Made by a program: the position numbers and the translations under genes
DNA from: Dokdonella_A sp963758365
Lineage (GTDB): Bacteria > Pseudomonadota > Gammaproteobacteria > Xanthomonadales > Rhodanobacteraceae
Reading direction: 5' to 3'
Assembly: GCA_963758365.1 (NCBI GenBank)
Contig: CAVWVB010000001.1
Span: 3,038,001-3,102,000, forward strand
DNA length: 64,000 bases
The notes under the pieces: model-generated
What the model was told of the DNA's origin: nothing
The model's input: the letters and a program-made list of their open reading frames with translations, nothing else
The model's database searches: none
Shown: positions 63,602 to 64,000 of the stretch, in pieces
Layout: every line of letters starts with the position of its first letter
Numbering within the stretch: position 1 is the first letter of the stretch

Positions 63602-64000
63602 TCACTGCATGAACCAGCCGTGGCTGACCACGACACTCTGGCCGGTCAGCGCATTGGTCTGGAAGCCTGCGAAGAACAGCGCGCAGGCGGCGACGTCGTC
63701 GACCGTCGTGAACTTCCCGTCGACGGTGTCCTTGAGCATCACGTTTCTGACCACTTCGTCGGCGGAGATGCCGAGTTCCTTCGCCTGCTCGGGAATCTGC
63801 TTCTCGACCAGCGCTGTGCGTACGAATCCCGGACAGATCACGTTCGCGCGCACGCCGTGCGCGGCGCCTTCCTTGGCCACGACCTTGGCCAGGCCGATCA
63901 AACCGTGCTTGGCGGTGACATAGGGCGCCTTCAGTTTCGAAGCTTCCTTCGAGTGCACCGAACCCATGTAGATGACCGCACCGCCCTTGCCGCGCGCATA
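63602..64000 (-). CDS. bdhA: 3-hydroxybutyrate dehydrogenase, C-terminal part (5' end outside window)
   Basis: About 132 C-terminal residues visible; the frame is open to the window edge. SDR features: YMGSVHSKEASKLKAPYVTAKHG with catalytic Tyr and Lys, then VCPG-like ANVICPGFVRT and ALTGQSVVVSHGWFMQ, the conserved C-terminus of D-beta-hydroxybutyrate dehydrogenases. Interconverts 3-hydroxybutyrate and acetoacetate with NAD, usually for polyhydroxybutyrate or ketone body use. Confidence 0.9.
   Translation of the reverse strand, partial: YARGKGGAVIYMGSVHSKEASKLKAPYVTAKHGLIGLAKVVAKEGAAHGVRANVICPGFVRTALVEKQIPEQAKELGISADEVVRNVMLKDTVDGKFTTVDDVAACALFFAGFQTNALTGQSVVVSHGWFMQ

Overview
The window is a dense, GC-rich bacterial chromosome segment of almost entirely housekeeping character. 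Gene content and order point to a gammaproteobacterium of the Xanthomonadales/Lysobacterales, probably near Rhodanobacteraceae or Lysobacteraceae. Supporting features are the plant-type glutamate-cysteine ligase, the tsaD/rpsU/yqeY/dnaG block, the folB-folK/pteridine reductase/MidA cluster, the aa3 oxidase locus with a DUF2909 gene, and GGGATTC heptamer repeats between genes. This assignment is inference; no rRNA gene is present.

Layout. 1-4.9 kb: C-truncated (by the window edge) Tricorn-like S41 peptidase, gshA, a decayed secreted-protein remnant, and engB. 5-8.3 kb: periplasmic redox genes (cytochrome c4, two tandem DsbA-like proteins) and an EEP-family phosphodiesterase. 8.5-17.8 kb: a large TonB-dependent receptor, then slt, a cation/proton antiporter, an NDUFA9-like dehydrogenase and cca. 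17.9-28 kb: a YdcF-like protein, MidA-type methyltransferase, pteridine reductase, a hemerythrin-like gene preceded by a perfect CRP-type operator, folK, folB, a frameshifted tsaD, rpsU, yqeY and dnaG. 28-37.5 kb: a secreted choice-of-anchor B protein, a cold-shock gene, two small genes, an FAD oxidoreductase/MFS pair, glutathione peroxidase and an S9 peptidase.

37.5-46.1 kb holds the cytochrome c oxidase locus on the minus strand: ctaC, ctaD, a triple 65-bp repeat, a 41-aa membrane protein, ctaG, a 57-aa protein, ctaE, then SURF1, an SCO-like protein, ctaA and ctaB, with a DUF2909 gene on the opposite strand. 46.7-51.3 kb: putA and a FadL porin. 51.7-57.9 kb: a complete NAD-dependent molybdenum formate dehydrogenase operon (fdsG-fdsB-fdsA-fdhD-fdsD). 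58-64 kb: a methyltransferase, a tRNA-Ile2(CAU), rpoD, dtd, a lipid A-type acyltransferase, two small ORFs and a truncated 3-hydroxybutyrate dehydrogenase.

Together the genes describe an aerobic heterotroph with an aa3-type oxidase, formate and proline oxidation, and TonB/FadL uptake. No phage, IS element, CRISPR array or obvious defence island was seen. The most interesting signals are small: a shared C-terminal DTIFxDGFE tag on two secreted proteins, the hairpin-bearing 65-bp repeats inside the oxidase operon, the CRP-type site before the hemerythrin-like gene, and a 1-base frameshift in the normally essential tsaD.
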